64,000 nucleotides of DNA from Dioscorea cayenensis subsp. rotundata (GCF_009730915.1 NC_052471.1:30414185-30478184), one strand, 5' to 3'. Shown: positions 11,496 to 24,759, counted from the first letter of the stretch. Translations and numbers: made by a program. The notes: a model not told the origin generated them from the letters alone.

Positions 11496-14311
11496 TGTCA
11501 TGCCCCGAACTCGGCTTGCCGGGCCCAGTGTGCAGACAAACGGCTATAGACCCACAGGGCGTGAACTCAGTAGACCTGCTAGGCCTTAGAAACTGATTCA
11601 GGATAGGCAAAACTATAATGAACCAACTGAGTTACAAGATTATAGACTCTACAGAGCACATAATACGAGGATACAAGAAGTCTAAAATACAAAATATAGA
11701 GGGACACAGGGACAGACAATGACAAGAATTCAAATTTTACAACAAAACAAGACAACATCTACAAACTGTCTTTCAAGGTCCACACCGGTCTACCACTCGT
11801 AATCTGAAAAGGATTTAAAACAAATCCATGAGCTCACTAGCCCAATAAGTAATCCAGAAATTGATTTAAAACAATAGAGTTTATAAATCTTGATTTCAAA
11901 TATTAAGGATAAGTTTAAACATAGTTTAAACAAATACAAAATAAATAATTCAACAGAGGTATAGTTCTCAAGTAATACCACTATTCCAGAATAATGTAAT
12001 CAAAAGAATACCATATTTTAAAGTTGTAAATCAGAAATATAGAAAAATTTCTAAATATGAACATAAGTCTCCAAACCATAGTTAGACTAAACCAGAAATG
12101 ACAGAAGTGTGTTTTCAAATATACCGGATTTTCTAAGTATATATGTTTTTCAAATATTTTCAAATATGTCATTCACCAAAAATTGAAAACCAGAAATGCG
12201 ATATCAAAAATACAGAAGCTTCAAGGCAGGAAATATTCTTTTTCCAGAAATGCGGTCACGGTGTGAAACAGCTCTCATTTTTCCAGAATGAGCGATATGT
12301 AACAGACACAGTGCGAAATGCAAGGCACCGCACTGTCAGAGTTTAATAGTTTCTGAGTATATATGTTTTGGTCTCCAAATGAGCAATATGCAACAGATAA
12401 GGTGAGAAACTGCAGTCTCATTTTTCCAGAATTTTTTGTCAACAAGGTCAGGGTTTAACGCCCCACTGACAGGGTTCCATATCGCTCATTTGGAGACCAA
12501 TACATTCAGATACAAAATATTTGCAGAGTACAAGTTCAGAAATTTCTAAATTCCTCAAGTTTATATATACTCCGAAATAATAATAAATATCAAGATCTCA
12601 CTTTAGGGAAAATAAATAGATAACCATAAATGAAATATAAAAATTTAATCACATAAAATATTTAAAATTATCCAAAACACCAGCTCCTTCAAAACTAAAT
12701 TAATTGATTATATAAATAAATAAATAAAAATGGAAATAACTAAGTCAATCCAAATGATAGAAGAATTATCAACCCACGCCTGCAAATAAATGAATTTTAA
12801 AAATGTTGAAGTAATCATTTGAATGCAATCACACACTAAGTATAAATAATAAATCAATAATTAACCAAGTTAAAATGAGTAGCAATCATTTAATTAACAC
12901 CACACCAAGGTAGATTTACTAAGTCAAAAACTAAATAAAAACAATTAATTAAGGAAAATATCTCAAAATACATATTCAAAATAAAATTTCAATATTAACA
13001 AAAATAACATATATTCGAAATAAAATAACAAAATACTAGATAATTATTTTATCGAATAAAATAATTTCTCAAATATTGAAAATACGGAGTTATCGGTGGA
13101 TTACTTACCTGGTATTAGCTTAAGTCCAAATCATGAGATTTAAGGCCACTCCCTAAAATGATCCTAAAACCCAACGATTTACCATAGTTAAAACAAAATC
13201 ACTCTAATCTCAAGTATAAACACTTATCAAGTATTACCCTAAGCATTCTCTAGAGAGCAACCGAAAATATAAAAATAAAATAAAATAAAAACAGAATAAA
13301 TGACAATAATTGTCTTGCAAGCACTCATGCAGGAATTTAAAACACACCCTAAAATCTTAAATAATTAACATGATTAAAATTAAAGTGATCCAATGCTTAA
13401 CCTCCACTCATTTGACATTTGCCTTGAACTAATACTTTTACCTTGATGAGAACATCTCCACCATCCAAATCCAAACAAATACCACCACAAAAACTTCCCT
13501 CATTGCTTTCAACTTTACAAAACCACTCCACCAACATAACAAATGTAGAACCAGAATTAACAGAATATATATATATATATATACCTACACATGAAATCAT
13601 ACACAAAATGCATGGCTTATAGCATGCTGGTTCTATCCTCATATAAGGTCCAAAAATCTCCACCAAGCTTGGTAAGTAAGAATCGTGCAACTTATCACTC
13701 TTTAAACTAATACAAAGGTCAAACCTATCTTAAAAAAGGATGGTTAAGAACAAGCCCTTGAGCTAACACTAAGCTTCAAGGATTTCACCAACAATTTGAG
13801 CTATGAACTAAGAGACAACAAACATGAACACCTCCGAATTTAGCCATCAACATTCCAAGGTTTCTAAATAATAAGAACTAACATGCTATTCAACAAATTA
13901 TGGCAAGCTAAACAAAGGATAGAGAAGAAAAGTCATGGTTTTAGTGACCAACAACACTTCTAAAAGAATTTAACCAAGCATGGCTAGGTGCTTACCACGA
14001 TAACCAGAAAAAAAGAGAGGTGAAAAGAGAACCCAGTTGAAAATCCAAACTTCAAAATCCTCCCAGCTAGCAACCTTCCTCATAAGACAAAGGAATGAAG
14101 AAGAAGCAATTGGAGAAGATGGAGAAAAAGGAAAACATTGGAATTAAAGGCTGGACCCAATGGAAGACATGGATGTGATGGAGCCAGAAATTTCTTCGGG
14201 AATTCATCACCTCATCTAAACAATAAAAGCATAGAGACAAAGGAGATGGAATTAAGTGCAAATCAAGAGCTTAGGATCCTAAGCATGCTTTAGTGTTGGG
14301 CGGGGTCCACA
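11496..14311 (-). mobile_element. Large solo LTR of Ty3/gypsy type, 2816 bp
   Basis: Begins TGTCATGCCCCGAACTCGG and ends GGTCCACA, flanked by a perfect 5-bp CCCAA duplication (11491-11495 and 14312-14316). The 'gtcatgccccgaac' terminus, read in reverse, matches the 3-prime end of plant Tekay/Del-type LTRs, so orientation is minus. The same family appears at 54142-55241 (minus), 56615-58700 (plus) and 62133-64000 (plus). A stretch near 12360-12500 ('caaatgagcaatatgcaac') recurs in inverse sense at about 63930-63980. No gag or pol adjoins it. Confidence 0.85.
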
Positions 14312-14316
14312 CCCAA

Positions 14317-16986
14317 GGTCAAGACAAGACCAAGTGAGTATCCCTTTTAAGTTGAGAGTGTTGGGTATTGTATCAACTTGTCCTATGAAGCCAAGGAAGA
14401 TCATACGGTCAATAAAATAAAGTAAGAAAAAAAATCCATTAAACATCCAAAAATAGAGTACAAAACTACTAAGGCCAACCATTGCTATAAAAGATGAATA
14501 CAAGTATTAAAGATATAAAAAGTACAAATAAAATGCTAAAAAAAGAGAAATCTATGGCTTAGCATCATCGAAGGTGGGTGTGGAGTTGGTCGACAAGTGT
14601 GGTATCATCGGTGGAGTGAAAGTAGGAGGAGGAAGGACCAAACAAGCTAAAATATCTAGAGCACGGCTAGGTTGACGTTGATCCATACTTGGGACTCCAT
14701 GATCATGCATTAGTTTACCCTAATCACCTGATGTTAAGCCGACAGTGCTTCTATATGTGTCTCCATCACCTGGAGGCGTGATCTGCTTCGAGAAGACATG
14801 ATTGGGCTAGAAGCACTAGGGCGGCGGTGGTTGATGAGATCAGCCAGTCACCATTACTAGACTTGTCCTCTAACTCCTCCCCAAATCCATCCTCACCCTG
14901 AAATGGAGGAAACTCTATAGTGTTAGGGGTGAGGATGTATTTGGATCCCGTACGCAGGACCATCCCCATAAGGCACAAAATGCCTATCTTGTGGGTGTCA
15001 TTCCGCCCACAACCTCCCGTCCCTTGAGCTAGTCCACTAGTCCTATCCCCCTAACCAACCTTGGATTGTAGGGACCGGTGAAGATTGCACTGATGTGTAG
15101 ATGATGGTCCTGTTGTGCAATGAAGTTTGGCAACATGTAGCCTATGTGTATGGGACAAATGCTATGCAGGAAGAGAAGCTCCTGCCATCCCACCACACAT
15201 CTAATATCAGCTCATCCTGCAAAAGAATGAGCTATCACTGCTTAGAATTACCTAAGAGCTGGATGGATGAAGAATGAGGCCTTCATGGGACATGGCTCAT
15301 AGTCACAACCCCTGCTTAAAAACCTCAAGCTACAATCGGGCTACTCCAAGTAAAAAATTGACCAATAGTTGCTCATACAAAGGGTTGCTGGTACAGTTCA
15401 TATCATACAACACCATTAGTAGAGTGACCTCTATGTAGCTCTAGCTCTGGGGCTCTCCAAACAACTGGGAGCAAAAGACACGGCCCTATTGAATCCCATT
15501 AGTCCATGGTCTACCACGAAAGTGTTGACGGTATCCAAAGTGGTATCTCAGTATGTCGGCTCCTCAACCTAGAACAAGTAGTTCTATTTGTCAGTCTGTG
15601 TTATCCCTCGTACCTCCTTTTCCAATTCCAATTTATAAGGGATTACCAGTCCATCATGTGGGACTGACCAAACTACTTCCTATTTAAGTGGTCATACTGC
15701 TCTCAGAAGTGTAGGGTGAAAAAATAGGTTCCGAGGGTACTGTGGGTGTAGAAGGACCTGTGGTTTCCTATCTCAAGGTCGAAGCCTTGGTTCTTGCCCT
15801 CTTGGATGGGTCAATGGTAGTCCTCTTTGCTCGAGTCATCCTGTAGAAGAAAAAATTATGAAAAAAATTAGCTCAAAAAAATACAAATTTCTCTTGATTT
15901 CATACGCCTTATGGTCTATTTATGAGCCGACTCATGGCTGTAATAGTTGAGGATCCTACCTTTACATTAGTCTTTATGGTGGTAAGAATTTAGCTCAGGC
16001 TATAAGGAAATCTCTTGTACATTGAAGCTCAAAAATCATATATTCATTTGATCTAAACTAGATTAATAACTTCGAAAACATGAGAGACAACATTTTATCA
16101 CATCAAATTAGAATTTTATCATGAAAATCAAGAGAAGTGCTGTACGTTGAAGAAAGAGGTGAAAAGTCGACTCGATTTAAAGCTTCTAAAGTGGTCCCAA
16201 CCCATTCTGAAATGCTCAAAAGTAGGAATAGGGAACAAGGGGAAAAATAGTGGAGAAAAATCAAAATGGTGACCCATAGATTACTGGTGGCACCTTAAAC
16301 CTGAACTGCTTACGGGTGGCTTATGGGCATAAGTTGCGAGCGTACGATTCTCTATTTGCCTTTTACGAGGTACTTTTGTAATCCCTCCTAGTAAGGGTTT
16401 TATTTCCTTTACAACATAGGTTATGACCAAAAGAGGGTTTTGATTATGGTACGTAAGGTTCTTTATACACCCCTTGTGGTCAACCTTACGGGTGTAAGTA
16501 CACCGTAAGGTACCTAGGTCATAAGCATTGGGTTACATGCCGTAAGGGATATAGTGAAGTGGGTTGTAAGGTAGCCTATAAGGTGCCTACTAAAATTTCT
16601 CTTTGAGATTACAACTGTAAGGGTCTTTTGGTCTACCTATAATGCTCTTTAGATAACCCTTACCACTCACCTTATAAGCGTAAGCCACCCATCAGATACC
16701 TCATAAATTTACTACTCAGGATTTACAGACCGTATATGTGCTCATAAGGCTCTCTAAATTCCCTTTGTGGGGTGGTTTACGGCATAAGGTTGGTAGTAAC
16801 CTTCTCTGTTAACCTATTACAGCCTAGCTTATGGGCGTAAGTTGCCTATAAGATGTACTAGAAAATGAGCAGAGTCTCCCATGTTCCTACATAAATGTTC
16901 AAATTACATAATATGACCTGGGGAGCATAAAATGAGCACTTGAACTTAACTAAGCATGTTGTTACTAAAGCATGGACACAAGAAAC
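14317..16986. mobile_element. Degenerate Ty3/gypsy-type sequence, right part
   Basis: Continues the element interrupted at 11491: the duplicated CCCAA joins 'gggttgca' on the left to 'ggtcaagaca' on the right. Many palindromic cttAcgGGcgtaag-like motifs lie at about 16310-16860, matching those at 10300-10560, so these may be two LTR copies of the same element. A decayed minus-strand reading region (14570-15843) is listed separately. Confidence 0.45.
14570..15843 (-). pseudogene. Decayed retrotransposon antisense-type ORF (tentative)
   Basis: The minus strand, read from an ATG at about 15837, gives a basic start followed by many stops and frame changes. Near 14700-14830 it contains SSRSRSRLQVMETHIEALSA-like sequence, an Arg/Ser-rich coiled-coil-type tail of the kind seen in the accessory ORFs of plant Tat/Athila elements. 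No catalytic domain is visible. I do not recognise it beyond this resemblance. Confidence 0.3.
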
Positions 16987-17190
16987 TGATAAATATTTGT
17001 TGTAACATGTTTGAAATGAGCATGTTGCATGTTAGGGACATGATTTTTATCAGTTTATGGGCTCATCTAGGTTGTAATTGTTTACTTTTGCAGATGGGAT
17101 GGTTGATGAGCATCGGTCGAGGAAAGGAAGCCAAAATAATAAGTTTCAAGGAAGTCCATAGGGGTCCACGACCGTGGGATTAGTTACTAT
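16987..17190 (+). repeat. LTR-like segment, homologous to 20295-20490
   Basis: Begins TGATAAATATTTGTTG and matches 20295 onward over about 200 bp, sharing 'gagcatgttgcatgttaggg' and 'gaaaggaagccaaaat'. The similarity stops near 17185. Together they look like truncated 5-prime and 3-prime LTRs of one gypsy-type element whose interior (17191-20294) is interrupted by the solo LTR at 17803-19675. Confidence 0.55.
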
Positions 17191-17797
17191 ACTGGCAAAT
17201 CAAGTGATAATTCTTGTAGATCTTGAAGCGATTCACCATGTAGTTGGTGATGAAGACCACTCTCCCGCCACTCCTCCTAGCAATTGAAGTGTTTCATCTT
17301 TATCTTTTGAATTTACCCTCCATGTCTATTGTTTTTTTTTTCTTTTCTTGCTTCTATTTTTCTATCTTTTTAGTTGTATTTTCCCAAGGGGGTTGTTTTG
17401 TTTTAGCTTGTTCAGCTTTCTATTATTTGCATAATATCTTTTATCATGTTTTACATTCCTTTGGAGCTCACTGCCTTCCTTCCCAATCATGTGCAGAATC
17501 ACATCCACAGCCATGGGTAACCTTGCCACGGCCATGGAGCAGGACACGCTCTGACCCCGCTATGTCTACCACTCTTGGCTTTCACTGCAACATCGTCACT
17601 TGGTTAGGAATGTGTTGTTTTAATTTTGCATTCCCTTTTTTTTTATGAGTTCTTATTGTGTACAAGTGTTTGGGAAGGGGTTCATAATTTTTATTACTTG
17701 TATTTACATGCTCATGTGCCTATGCTTATGATGGTTCATTTTGAAGTAGATTGGTATTTTGTGTTTAGGAGAACTTCAAACATCTTAATGCCTGTTG
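17191..17797. other. Retroelement interior, no intact gene
   Basis: T-rich sequence between LTR-like segment and nested solo LTR. One open frame (17244-17648) is hydrophobic and lacks any domain. A 'ccacggccatggagc' phrase near 17526 resembles motifs in the right LTR segment. Confidence 0.4.
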
Positions 17798-17802
17798 TCA
17801 CC

Positions 17803-19675
17803 TGACAAGATCCCCTTGCTTATATCCCACAAGTGCACGGGTTTGTCGAAGTAATAATCCCGGGTGAGCGGGGTCGAATCCACAGGGAGTAGGGAGTGGA
17901 AATACTTAATTTGATTCTTAGCTATGTGGAATATCAATAGTGATAAGTGTGAAATTGATTCAATTCTCAGCAATAAAATCAACAAGTGAAAGAGCAAAAG
18001 TAAGAAGAGGGTAAGGCAATCGATAAAGATGGGGTACTCGGATAATGCTTCACCTAGGATAATCACTTCAAGTGCAAGAACTCTCTATTATGCTTCCTAA
18101 TCAATGCAATGGTGAGTCGTGGAAATCCTTACATACATAGTCCCAAATCTAAGGTCAACTATGCCTAACTCTATACATGTCCCGGAGGAGAAATCGAACA
18201 ATCTCAACACCTCGCACTCGCATAGAGTTGCAATGAGCTCTAGGGATTCCAAGTGATAAATCTCTTCCTAAATATAGACCTAACCCTTTGGTCTAGGTGG
18301 AAGGTCCCTAGCCACAATTAAGCCCTTGATACTAAGATCCTCTCAACGCTTCACTCCATTGCACGCCCAACTAGGCCCCAGCGGAGGTTCATCCCTTAGA
18401 CCATTCACTCTATTATGGTTGCAAAGAGCTCGAGAAACGGAGGTAGAATTTATCACGTCTGAGGAGAAAGGGGACGCTCCTGTACCTCTCGACTCACCCT
18501 CTCAACCCTCTCCAACCTAGCTTTGTCTAACGCTAGTGGTGTGTCACTCACTCACAAGGTTACCAACAAGAACTCTCAATCCTAGTGTCACTCTAGGGGA
18601 AATGTTCATACAATCAAGCATTCAAGGTTGGAACTCACAATAAGCATCAATTTATTGAAAGCATAATAAAGAAGTTCAATGAAACGAATACATCCTAGGG
18701 TTCACAATCATCCAAGTACCCACTAGGGGTTTAGCTCTCCATGGAGCTTAGTACAATCAAAGAAATCAAATGTAAAAGCAATGAATCCATAAAGAAACCC
18801 CCTCGATGGTCGTGTCGATGGTCTTGTGGAAAGTCCTCTACTCGTCGTCCAAGGATTCCTTCGTCCGGTATAGGATACGCCTCGATGGAAGCTCCCTTAC
18901 CAACCTTCTTCCTAATGGAATCACGATGTCGGAGCCGTAGAACCTCTCCAAAACCTTGGCCAATACCCCTCGAAACCCTAGCCGAAGCCCTCTAACAAGT
19001 TGGGGAAAAGATGGAGAAAAGAATACCAAAATCGGGGCTGAATCGGCTTTAAATAGGGCTGGAATCGGGCAACTCCACGGGCGTGGACGGTACACGAGCC
19101 CGTGCGGAATTTCCACACGGGCGTGGGTAATTTCCACACGCCCGTGTGGATTCTCTGAAACTGACATTTTCGGCCGGCTGTGAACAGTAACTGCTACCGT
19201 GTTTGCTACAGTGCTTTGCTACAGTGCCTGCTACAGTACTATGCCAAAAACACTCCCGAATCCACTTTTCATCGAGGTAACATAAACGGGCACACGTTTA
19301 TGCCGTGGATCGCTTTGCTTCTTCAATGGTGTACACGTTTGTGGAGCTCTTGTTCTATTTGCATAAGTCGGAATGCTCGAATGTGACTGCCTTTATGCCC
19401 CTCCAAATGGATGTGCCCACTCGAATACGAGGAGGTTGGCACACACTCTAGCATCTCACACCTGACCTATGTCTTCGCGTTTGAACCTTAGCAAGATTTC
19501 CTCCAAAATAGGTGCATTATGATCCACATTGGCCTATTTCCTTCATACTCGGCCTCACAACCCTACCTGCATAAAAGTAACATAAAAACACACATATTAG
19601 TGTAAAAACCCAAGAAAAGTAATGCTCAACATAAGGAATGAACACTTCGCATTCATATCGCACAAGCACTTATCA
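17803..19675 (-). mobile_element. Solo LTR, 1873 bp
   Basis: Starts TGACAAGATCCCC and ends CAAGCACTTATCA, with a perfect 5-bp TCACC duplication (17798-17802 and 19676-19680). Read on the minus strand it begins TGATAAGTGCTTGTGC, a familiar plant gypsy LTR start. It includes a 'cccacaagtgcacgggtttg' phrase (17828 region) and a GC-rich palindrome cluster at 19075-19155. It sits inside the older element bounded by 16987 and about 20880. Confidence 0.85.
19075..19155. repeat. Clustered GC palindromes (CACGGGCGTG type)
   Basis: CACGGGCGTGG, its partial complement, and CACACGGGCGTG / CACACGCCCGTGTGG occur four times within about 80 bp in an otherwise AT-rich region. Followed by repeated 'gctacagtgc' (19200-19235). 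This is internal to a solo LTR and may be a regulatory or structural part of that LTR. Confidence 0.75.
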
Positions 19676-19680
19676 TCACC

Positions 19681-20294
19681 CTACTTTGTTGACTTTTAAG
19701 GATTGAGCCCCATTGTATCATGTTCATGTTCTATGGCATGTTGTTTTTATTTCTATTTATTAAAAAAATGTTGGTAAAGGCTAGAAAGAGCTACCTCTTG
19801 TAAAGTACATGCAGCTATTCTCACAAGTCAGATACAAGTTATGCCCTAATGACATAAAGAGCTATCATGCAAGAAGTGTAAAAGCTACCACCTTATCTTT
19901 CTTCAGGTATAAAGAGCTACCATCCATGTAGAGTGAAAGCCACTTGACCGATCGATCAAGAAAGGGCTACCTCAAGGGTTTGTGTGCAGCTAATACCCAA
20001 ATCACTGATTGTGTCATGCTGTAATTATGTTTCATGTCAAAGAAGTAGAAAGTAGAATAATTTGAGTGTAATTCTTGGCATCTATTCACACATGCATTTG
20101 GGGCTTATCCTTCATTTGTCAAGAATTGTTGCTTAGGGTACATCTTGCATTAAATGTTAAATAGACTATCCCTAGATTTAGAATCCCGTTCATTTTACTC
20201 TCTAGTGAACCTGAAGCAAAATCTTATACTTTCTCATTTTTTCCATCACTTATTTTTGCTTGAGGACAAGCAAACACTCAAGTGTGGGGATGTT
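19681..20294 (+). mobile_element. 3-prime interior of a Tat-like gypsy element with polypurine tract
   Basis: Contains repeated 'aaagagctac' phrases (19786-19975), like the complement at 10850-11040, then 'tgcttgaggacaagcaaaca' and 'aagtgtgggga' (about 20250-20290). In plant Tat-lineage elements this last block is the polypurine tract next to the 3-prime LTR, and here it directly precedes the LTR-like start TGATGAGTATTTG at 20295. No protein frame survives. Confidence 0.55.
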
Positions 20295-20880
20295 TGATGA
20301 GTATTTGTTGCAACATGTTTGGAATGAGCATGTTGCATGTTAGGGACATGATTTTTATTAGTTTACGGGCTCATTTGAGTTGTAATTTCTTACTTTTGTA
20401 GATGGGGTGGTTGATGAGCACTGGCAAATGAAAGGAAGCCAAAATGATAAGTTTTGAGGAAGTTCAGAGGGGTCCACAGCGGCGGGATTAGTTCTCACGA
20501 CCGTGGTGAACAATTCGAGGTGACACCTAGAATAGGCACGGCCATGGGACTCACTGTCCATGGCCATGGCTGCGATTGATAGGAAATGTTTCAATGGCTA
20601 GGGAAGTGCATGACTGTGGAAGATCTAGCCACGATAGTGGGTATGACAGTTTGAGTGAATACACAGAAAGACAAACATGCACGGCCGTGGGGACCAATTC
20701 TCACGGCAGTGGGAAGTACTTGGGTAATTTGGCGGGCCAATGACAGAGAGATGCACGGCCATGGACGGCCTAGCCACTACCATGGATTGTCATGCGATTG
20801 GGATATATAAGGCTAAAGTTTTAGAGGAAAAGGGAGCTTTTTCTTGGATAGAAAAAGTGGCTGCTAACCTAATTCAAAGA
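20295..20880 (+). repeat. 3-prime LTR-like segment
   Basis: Follows the polypurine tract, matches 16987-17190, and carries several 'cacggccgtgg/cacggccatgg' palindromes plus a TATA-like 'gatatataagg' near 20803. Right boundary uncertain. Confidence 0.5.
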
Positions 20881-21358
20881 AGAAGATTGAACAAAATATA
20901 ATAAAACAAATAAAATAAATAAATAAACATTACTAAATGTTGAAAGTGATTATCAACATAGCAACAAAATACGGAACCTAAGACTTTGAATAGTTTTAAC
21001 AGTAAAACCCAAGTTCATTAAATAATTATATAGATGATTATTGGAAATAAAAAATTTGTATATACATAAATATATATGTATATATATAGATTTATATGTG
21101 GCGTACCTATCTGTCTAACACCAAAAACTAAAAACACCCAAAATTAGGCTTCCACAGAATACTCTATAATTTAGAGCACATTCCAAAGATATTAACACGT
21201 TAAATATACTAAACATACAAAGGGATATAGCGAGAATCAAAATCCCATACTAATAAACACAATACTCAAAATGCCCAACAATTTAATATATATATACACA
21301 CACACAAATATATGTGTTAAAAAAACAATGGATGCCAGGAGTTCAATTCCACCCATCC

Positions 21359-21397
<39 letters not shown>

Positions 21398-22200
21398 CAA
21401 TAAATTAAACACAGAACTTTCACTAATCCCTATGGAAATCAAGCATCTAAAGACATGCAAGTAAAAGTCATTATAGTTGTGAAACATCATATTGGGTTAT
21501 AGATAAGTAGCCATGATCATAGTTGAAAATGACACTCAATCACATAAACAATTGAAGTTTCAAATCAATCACAAAACTCAGTCAATGTTTATGCAACAAA
21601 TAATGGGGTCTAAAAAAAAAAATAAATAAAAATCGTAAGTATAATCTAAGCTTATACAATATATGCATTATAAAAGCTTATGGTTTGCTTGAGGTTTCAG
21701 AACCTAGGAACGTATCCATCAACACATGGTACCCAAGAAAAACAATATATTCAAACAAACAAAAAAAATACTATGGATAGGCAACAACTAAAATTAACTC
21801 AAAATCTAAACATACAACCCATTAATCTAAAATATCAATCAATACCAGATCAAGATCTAGAAAGGAACAAAGATAACTCTACACTTGGCCAAAGATCCAA
21901 TGAAGGGGAAGCTTATCTCAACAATATAAGCTACACATGACCCTCGACAATGAGGTCATTCTTCTGTCCTCACCGGCGGCACCACACAAAAAGGAAGAAA
22001 AGAAAAGAGACTAGATCTTTTCCCCTTTCTTTTTCCAAATAGGGATCTAAAACGGAAGAAACAAAGAGACAGTTAAAGTTTGGAAAACTGAAAAAAATAA
22101 TAGAATATAAAAAGGCAAGCATCCAAAATTTAAAAGAACTATTCATTGTGTGGGGCCCACAAAAATGCAAAAGTACATTGACGTGGATCACATTCCTTAA
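20881..22200. other. AT-rich stretch, no gene seen
   Basis: Contains a (TA)n tract at 21361-21393 and a shorter one near 21285. Short open frames are A-rich and show no domain. Confidence 0.5.
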
Positions 22201-22296
22201 TTATGAAGATATTATTTTCAAAATGAATTTTGGCCAAAGCAACACAATTAGCTTATACAAACTTATTACATACTGTTATTTCTTCATTTATATGTT

Positions 22297-24619
22297 CTAG
22301 AATGCGATGTAGATGGGACTCGTGACAGTGTGCTTGTCAGACACCCATGATAATTCTCCTTGTTCATATACTCCAGAGCCTGGGTGAGCTTCAGTCATGG
22401 TGAATGTGATACTATAGGTAATTTGTTGTTCTAGTCGTGTGAAGCTCAAGCTATATTCCGAGAGATCCATTTTTACACTTGGTGGTTCTATGATCTTGGC
22501 ATTATAGATTTCCCTTGCATCACCCACGTTTGTCAATGTTCTACTGACTGTGATCTTCGATGAGCTTGATCCTATTGGCACACCTATGGAGGGATAATTG
22601 AGTTGATCACCAGAGATGGATCTAGTACAGTCCTGGGTGTAATTTTGGGTGAAGTATTGCACCACTGTGCTGTTATTAGAAAAAATTCCACAAAGATAGG
22701 CAACATAATCATCCGATTCAATGTTATAAACGAGACCCGGATCCATGGCATTTGTTGCATTGACTTGCCCTGCACCTCGTTGGAGAATGTTGGCACTGTT
22801 TCTATAAGTTGCTTCATCGAACATTGGTTTTCCATCTAAGTCGAATGTGTTGGCTGTGGTGATGAGTGCTGATTGGATTTCTGAAGTTGACCATTTGCGC
22901 TTGTTGTCGTTCTTTAACTTGCTCATAATAAGAGCCACAATTCCAGAAACATGAGATGCGGCCATGGATGTGCCACTCATAAAGTTGAATGTCTTTGTTT
23001 TTAGACCGGATGGGAAGGGCCCAACTTCCACTGGCCATGCAGATAGAATATTCACTCCAGGTGCGGTGACATCTGGTTTCACAATGTTCCCATTATACTT
23101 GGCCGGGCCTCTTGATGAGAAGGCAGCTAATGCTGGAGATGGCCGAACTCCAAATATAGTGCCACCGAAGGTGATCTTTGCTGTTGGTTCAGAGTTTGTA
23201 GCAAAATAATCTTCAATTTGAAGGGCATCAATATGGCTCACATGTGATACTGGAAGATTATGAGGGGTTGAATATGTTGTGAATCCATTAGGTAAAAAGT
23301 TCATAATGATCATGCCAGCGCCTCCAGCATTCTTGATGGCATCACCTTTTTTAATGTTTTCTGTACCGCGTCCTACATAGCACATCACAATCTTTCCCCT
23401 AATGTTGATTTCATTTAATGAATTGTTCTGGCAAGTCATTTGGTCACTTTGCCCACCGCTGCCTGGAAAAAAACAAGGGAAGAAACTTGTCAATAACTGT
23501 GTTGGATAGATAGGCAGTTTCTCCATGGAATTCTTGCCCATTGCCGAGTGTCACAGTTGCTCTTATTCTTCGATCTGTGGTGGTTGCACCGACAACCATA
23601 TCCCATGGAGCAGCACGACCCAATGTCTCTTGGCTTGGGCCATAGTTGCCAGCAGTTACGCAAGGAAAGATCCCCTTTTTGCATCGCCGCATATGTGCCA
23701 ATAGCAACATCATCCATTCCAAAATGAATCTGGCAATGGAGGTTTTTGGCCCAATCGACATTTGGAGGATATGCACCCCATCTTGAATTGCTTGGTCTAT
23801 TCCTGCTATGACATCAATTGAATCACAACCTATATCTATCCAACACACCTTGTACACTGATATGAATGCTTTTGGCGCCATCCCTGCAGCTCTTCCAAGA
23901 GCTTGGTCGAGGACTTCCGCATTATCCACAAAGTTTCCTGCTGCAATGCCAGCCACATGTGTACCATGACCTTGATCTTTGTCAATTGGTGGAATGGTAC
24001 TAGGGCCATATTTGAAAGTTTGGGCGCCAATGACCTTATTATTGCAAGATGGCCTTTGAAAGTTACAACTTGCATTCCATCCTTTTGGGCGTGGTGGCAT
24101 TCCTTCATCATCAAAAGAAGGATGGGGCAAGTGAATCCCCATATCCAACACTCCTATGATGATGCCCTCACCAAAAAGAGTTGCTATGGACCAAGCTCCA
24201 AATAACGTGCTCAAGTTTAGGAAGTTATGAGTGTACGTACTTTGGAGCTCGAACCGTTGGCTTGGATTCGCCCTTAGAAATCCTTCCATCTTCTTCATGG
24301 CTCTCACCTCTTCAGGTGTCAATCTTGCTGCAAACCCGCCAATTGCTTCTTTATATGAGTAAAGCAACCGTGGTTCACCTGTGTCTAGAGTAGAGTTGGG
24401 CAGAAAGGACTTGTGCCAATTTTCTAAATCCTCGGCGCCCAAGAAATTTGAGCCTTTTGGCTTCGATACGTGGACGATGTAGGTTTGGATTTGGCTAGTG
24501 TTTCCTCCATAGTCACTGACTACGGACAATGGTTGGCCGTGAACAAAGAGAACAATGTTAAATGAAAGAAAAAATACAAGAAGCAAGAAAGAATTAAAGC
24601 CACCCTTGAATTCTACCAT
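22297..24619 (-). pseudogene. Subtilisin-like serine protease A (SBT type), frameshifted
   Basis: Plant subtilases are secreted serine proteases that act in the apoplast. From the ATG at 24619 the frame gives a signal peptide (about 1-28), an I9 propeptide (about 46-126), the catalytic Asp in GVLDMGIH (159), the catalytic His in GHGTHVAG (218) and the oxyanion Asn in TAGNYGP (325). A second frame gives the PA-type insert, the catalytic Ser in SGTSMAASHVSG, and an Fn3-like end finishing TSPIYIAF. No intron is needed. The frames part at a run of seven T near 23467-23473 (minus strand), where there is one base too many relative to C and D. Two compensating 1-bp shifts (about 23675-23735) garble some 15 residues just before the Asn. 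All catalytic residues survive, so a functional gene with assembly errors in homopolymers is a real alternative. Confidence 0.9.
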
Positions 24620-24707
24620 TGCAGTGGTGTTTTGAAAGAGCTAATGGAAAGATCAAATAGCCAAGATGTGTATTTTTTGCAGTGGTTCATGCACTCGTGA
24701 TATTCGA

Positions 24708-24716
24708 ATATATAGA
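24708..24716 (-). promoter_or_regulatory. TATA-like box of subtilase A
   Basis: CTATATATTC on the minus strand about 90 bp before the ATG. The corresponding place in B, C and D also holds a TATA-like box within a conserved flank. Confidence 0.55.
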
Positions 24717-24759
24717 CAAAATATCCAAGACTTAAAATGGCACATCGTTGAAAAGAATT

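Noticed and set aside
17244-17648. 134-residue hydrophobic plus-strand frame, membrane-protein-like
   Set aside because: T-rich retroelement interior between LTR-like segments; no domain, no homologue-like motif.
23444-23473. An intron explaining the frame change in subtilase A ('tttttttccag' looks like an acceptor)
   Set aside because: C and D read straight through this position with no extra sequence and no matching donor; a 1-bp insertion in a T run is simpler.
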